DNA of 12,814 nt from JBFKAV01 sp041621405. Lineage in GTDB: Bacteria; Pseudomonadota; Alphaproteobacteria; Rhodobacterales; Rhodobacteraceae. The notes below the pieces were generated by a model, which was not told where the DNA came from, ran no database searches, and worked only from the letters and a program-made list of their open reading frames with translations. A program made the translations under genes and the position numbers. The DNA lies in the NCBI GenBank assembly GCA_041621405.1, contig JBFKAV010000105.1, forward strand, positions 1-12,814, given 5' to 3'. Of this stretch, positions 12,456 through 12,814 are shown piece after piece (the stretch's first letter is position 1; each line of letters starts with the position of its first letter).

Positions 12456-12814
12456 ATGCTGATGCGTGCGGCACCCGTTTTTTTCGTGTTGTTGTGGTCG
12501 ACTGGTTTCATCGGCTCCAGACTTGGATCGCCGTACGCCGAACCGTTCACATTCCTAGCGCTCCGTTTCGGTATCGTGCTTGCGCTGCTCATTCCGGTGG
12601 CTGCGCTCGTCGGCTATCACGCTCGCAATTGGAGCGAGCGGGTGAACTCGATGGTCACCGGAATGTTGATCCATGGCGTCTATCTTGGCGGAGTTTTCTG
12701 GTCGATTCGCCACGGCATGCCGCCCGGCATCTCGGCGCTGATCGTTTCGCTTCAGCCGATCCTGACCGCGCTGCTCTCCGCTCCGCTCCTCGGCGAGGAT
12801 CTGTCACCGCGCCA
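12456..12814 (+). CDS. EamA/DMT-superfamily permease (3' end outside window)
   Basis: The first 119 residues of a drug/metabolite transporter family membrane protein; the frame runs off the window. ATG 12456 follows AGGGA (12443-12447). Hydrophobic segments are at about 5-24, 31-53, 64-85 and 91-113. EamA-type landmarks are LLWSTGFIGSRLG in helix 1, EPFTFLALRF at the entry of helix 2 and SALIVSLQPILTALLSAPLLGE in helix 4. Such proteins export amino acids or other small metabolites; the substrate is not predictable. Codon use is less GC-biased than in the upstream operons, and the gene is separated from them by a strong terminator, so it probably does not belong to the same pathway. Confidence 0.85.
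   Translation, partial: MLMRAAPVFFVLLWSTGFIGSRLGSPYAEPFTFLALRFGIVLALLIPVAALVGYHARNWSERVNSMVTGMLIHGVYLGGVFWSIRHGMPPGISALIVSLQPILTALLSAPLLGEDLSPR

Noticed and set aside
1..12814. tRNA, rRNA, CRISPR array, integrase or transposase
   Set aside because: No clover-leaf, ribosomal sequence, regularly spaced repeats or recombinase motifs were seen on reading both strands.

Overview
The window is high-GC bacterial DNA (roughly 70% G+C in most genes, by eye). It most likely comes from an alphaproteobacterium of the Rhodobacteraceae. That rests on extreme GC at third codon positions, TRAP and tripartite tricarboxylate (TTT) type binding proteins in one locus, and the intergenic string CTCCGGCGGGGATATTTGG (about 5034-5052), a type of sequence I associate with Rhodobacterales intergenic repeats. 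No RNA gene, CRISPR array, transposase or phage gene is visible.

Layout. (1) 1-3817: a TRAP transporter operon (dctP cut by the window edge, dctQ, dctM) followed 16 nt later by a shikimate-dehydrogenase family gene (AroE1). A perfect 12-bp stem-loop lies between dctP and dctQ. (2) 3963-4952: a cytoplasmic protein of the 4,5-dihydroxyphthalate decarboxylase-like family. (3) 4953-5215: a gene-free stretch holding five successive inverted repeats. (4) 5216-7484: a tight operon of two different class II aldolase/adducin family enzymes and a second AroE paralogue (AroE2). (5) 7594-8460: a beta-hydroxyacid dehydrogenase (3-hydroxyisobutyrate dehydrogenase family), preceded by a TTCC-N7-GGAA palindrome. 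(6) 8540-9253, minus strand: a lower-GC intruder with homing-endonuclease-associated repeats and a GIY-YIG (MUG113/T5orf172-type) nuclease domain. (7) 9416-12263: an operator plus sigma70-like promoter, two small cupin proteins, an orphan TctC-type binding protein with a duplicated 73-residue C-terminal domain, and a clear rho-independent terminator. (8) 12456-end: an EamA-type permease, truncated by the window edge.

How the genes may work together (inference). Two periplasmic receptors of different transporter classes bracket a set of soluble enzymes: two polyol/keto-acid dehydrogenases of the AroE family, a beta-hydroxyacid dehydrogenase, up to three decarboxylase/aldolase-type enzymes and two cupins. 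This looks like import and stepwise oxidation, decarboxylation or cleavage of a cyclic hydroxy acid or aromatic acid. No gene set for a complete known pathway is present: there is no ring-hydroxylating oxygenase, no 3-dehydroshikimate dehydratase and no sugar-acid kinase. The substrate is therefore unknown. Two copies of the same palindrome type (TTCC-N7-GGAA), upstream of the dehydrogenase and of the cupin operon, suggest a common regulator, possibly IclR-type, encoded outside the window.
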